From Chrysomallon squamiferum (taxonomy: Eukaryota > Mollusca > Gastropoda > Neomphalida > Peltospiridae), in the NCBI GenBank assembly GCA_012295275.1, contig CM022671.1, forward strand, positions 34,889,183 to 34,953,182: DNA of 64,000 nucleotides. The letters are read 5' to 3'. A program made the translations under genes and the position numbers. Position 1 is the stretch's first letter; every line of letters starts with the position of its first letter. Below, piece after piece: positions 63,589 through 64,000 of the stretch. The notes under the pieces were generated by a model. That model did not search any database and was not told the DNA's origin. It saw only the letters and a program-made list of their open reading frames with translations.

Positions 63589-64000
63589 TACTCATTAAGA
63601 AAATATTAAAATTTCAGAAAAATATATTTTAGCATACCCCCTCCCGAAAAAACCCCAACTAATAATTTACCAGAGACTAAGTATAAAACTATTATCGGCA
63701 AGCTGATTGCTAGAACAAAAATATCTCAGAGGATTAGATTAGGCTGGCACTTGGAAGTAAAGCTGACAATGTGAGATATGTGTCAGTAAAATCATTTGTG
63801 CCTGCAATAAACCCCAGATTCATCATCAAGTCTGGGACTGCATGCAATAAGATGATTATGATGTCAACAGTTGATTGCAGTAATTTTCTCTGTATTTGAT
63901 AAACACCAAAATGATGAACAAATAACAGAAGATAAGCATTATTCTTTTCAGTTTTTATATATATATATTTATATTATATATTGTAAAATGTATTTTGAAA
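62407..64000 (-). other. MYO18 intron running off the window
   Basis: No further exon could be supported up to the window end. It holds ATT and TTG arrays near 62500-62680, an AAT/AGT-rich block at 63345-63480 and (TTTA)n at 63550-63590. A higher-complexity block at about 63660-63870 has no recognisable coding content. Confidence 0.55.

Overview
This is a eukaryotic, clearly metazoan window: AT-rich, dense in microsatellites, with split genes that use ordinary GT-AG introns and long non-coding stretches. A chitin synthase of animal type beside orthologues of GOLGA3, MYO18A, ZMAT5, C1orf50 and an NNMT-like methyltransferase points to an invertebrate. A lophotrochozoan such as a mollusc is my best guess, but that is inference.

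Layout. 1-313: first coding exon of a VPS37-like ESCRT-I gene running off the left edge (minus). 314-5359: intergenic sequence with two CpG-rich blocks and, just before the next gene, a cluster of nine TGACG (CRE half-site) motifs. 5360-12351: complete ten-exon chitin synthase (plus). 17208-26731: GOLGA3/golgin-160 orthologue, 13 coding exons (minus), with one apparent 1-nt frameshift. 28792-30128: three-exon NNMT/PNMT-family methyltransferase (minus). 30778-35646 and 37417-39432: tandemly duplicated, unrecognised genes (minus) with a possible N-myristoylation start, large coding VNTRs and a C-terminal zinc finger. 41352-43875: C1orf50 (DUF2452) orthologue, five exons (minus). 44393-45724: ZMAT5 (U11/U12 snRNP 20K) orthologue, four exons (plus), head-to-head with C1orf50. 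50358-62406: neck and coiled-coil tail of myosin XVIII (MYO18A type), 19 exons (minus); its motor domain lies beyond the right edge.

The genes are mostly independent housekeeping functions: Golgi structure, actin-linked Golgi myosin, minor spliceosome, ESCRT-I and chitin synthesis. GOLGA3 and MYO18A both concern the Golgi, but nothing here shows that their proximity matters.

The most striking signal is structural. At least five minisatellites (unit 31-61 bp) each overlap an exon edge, so the array copies the adjacent splice donor or acceptor several times: VPS37 acceptor, two GOLGA3 acceptors and two MYO18 donors. A sixth array starts inside the last coding codons of chitin synthase and supplies its stop codon. 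Three introns need a GC donor to keep frame. The duplicated VNTR zinc-finger genes look like a lineage-specific family. All exon boundaries were read by hand from splice consensus, phase and remembered family sequence; no alignment was run.
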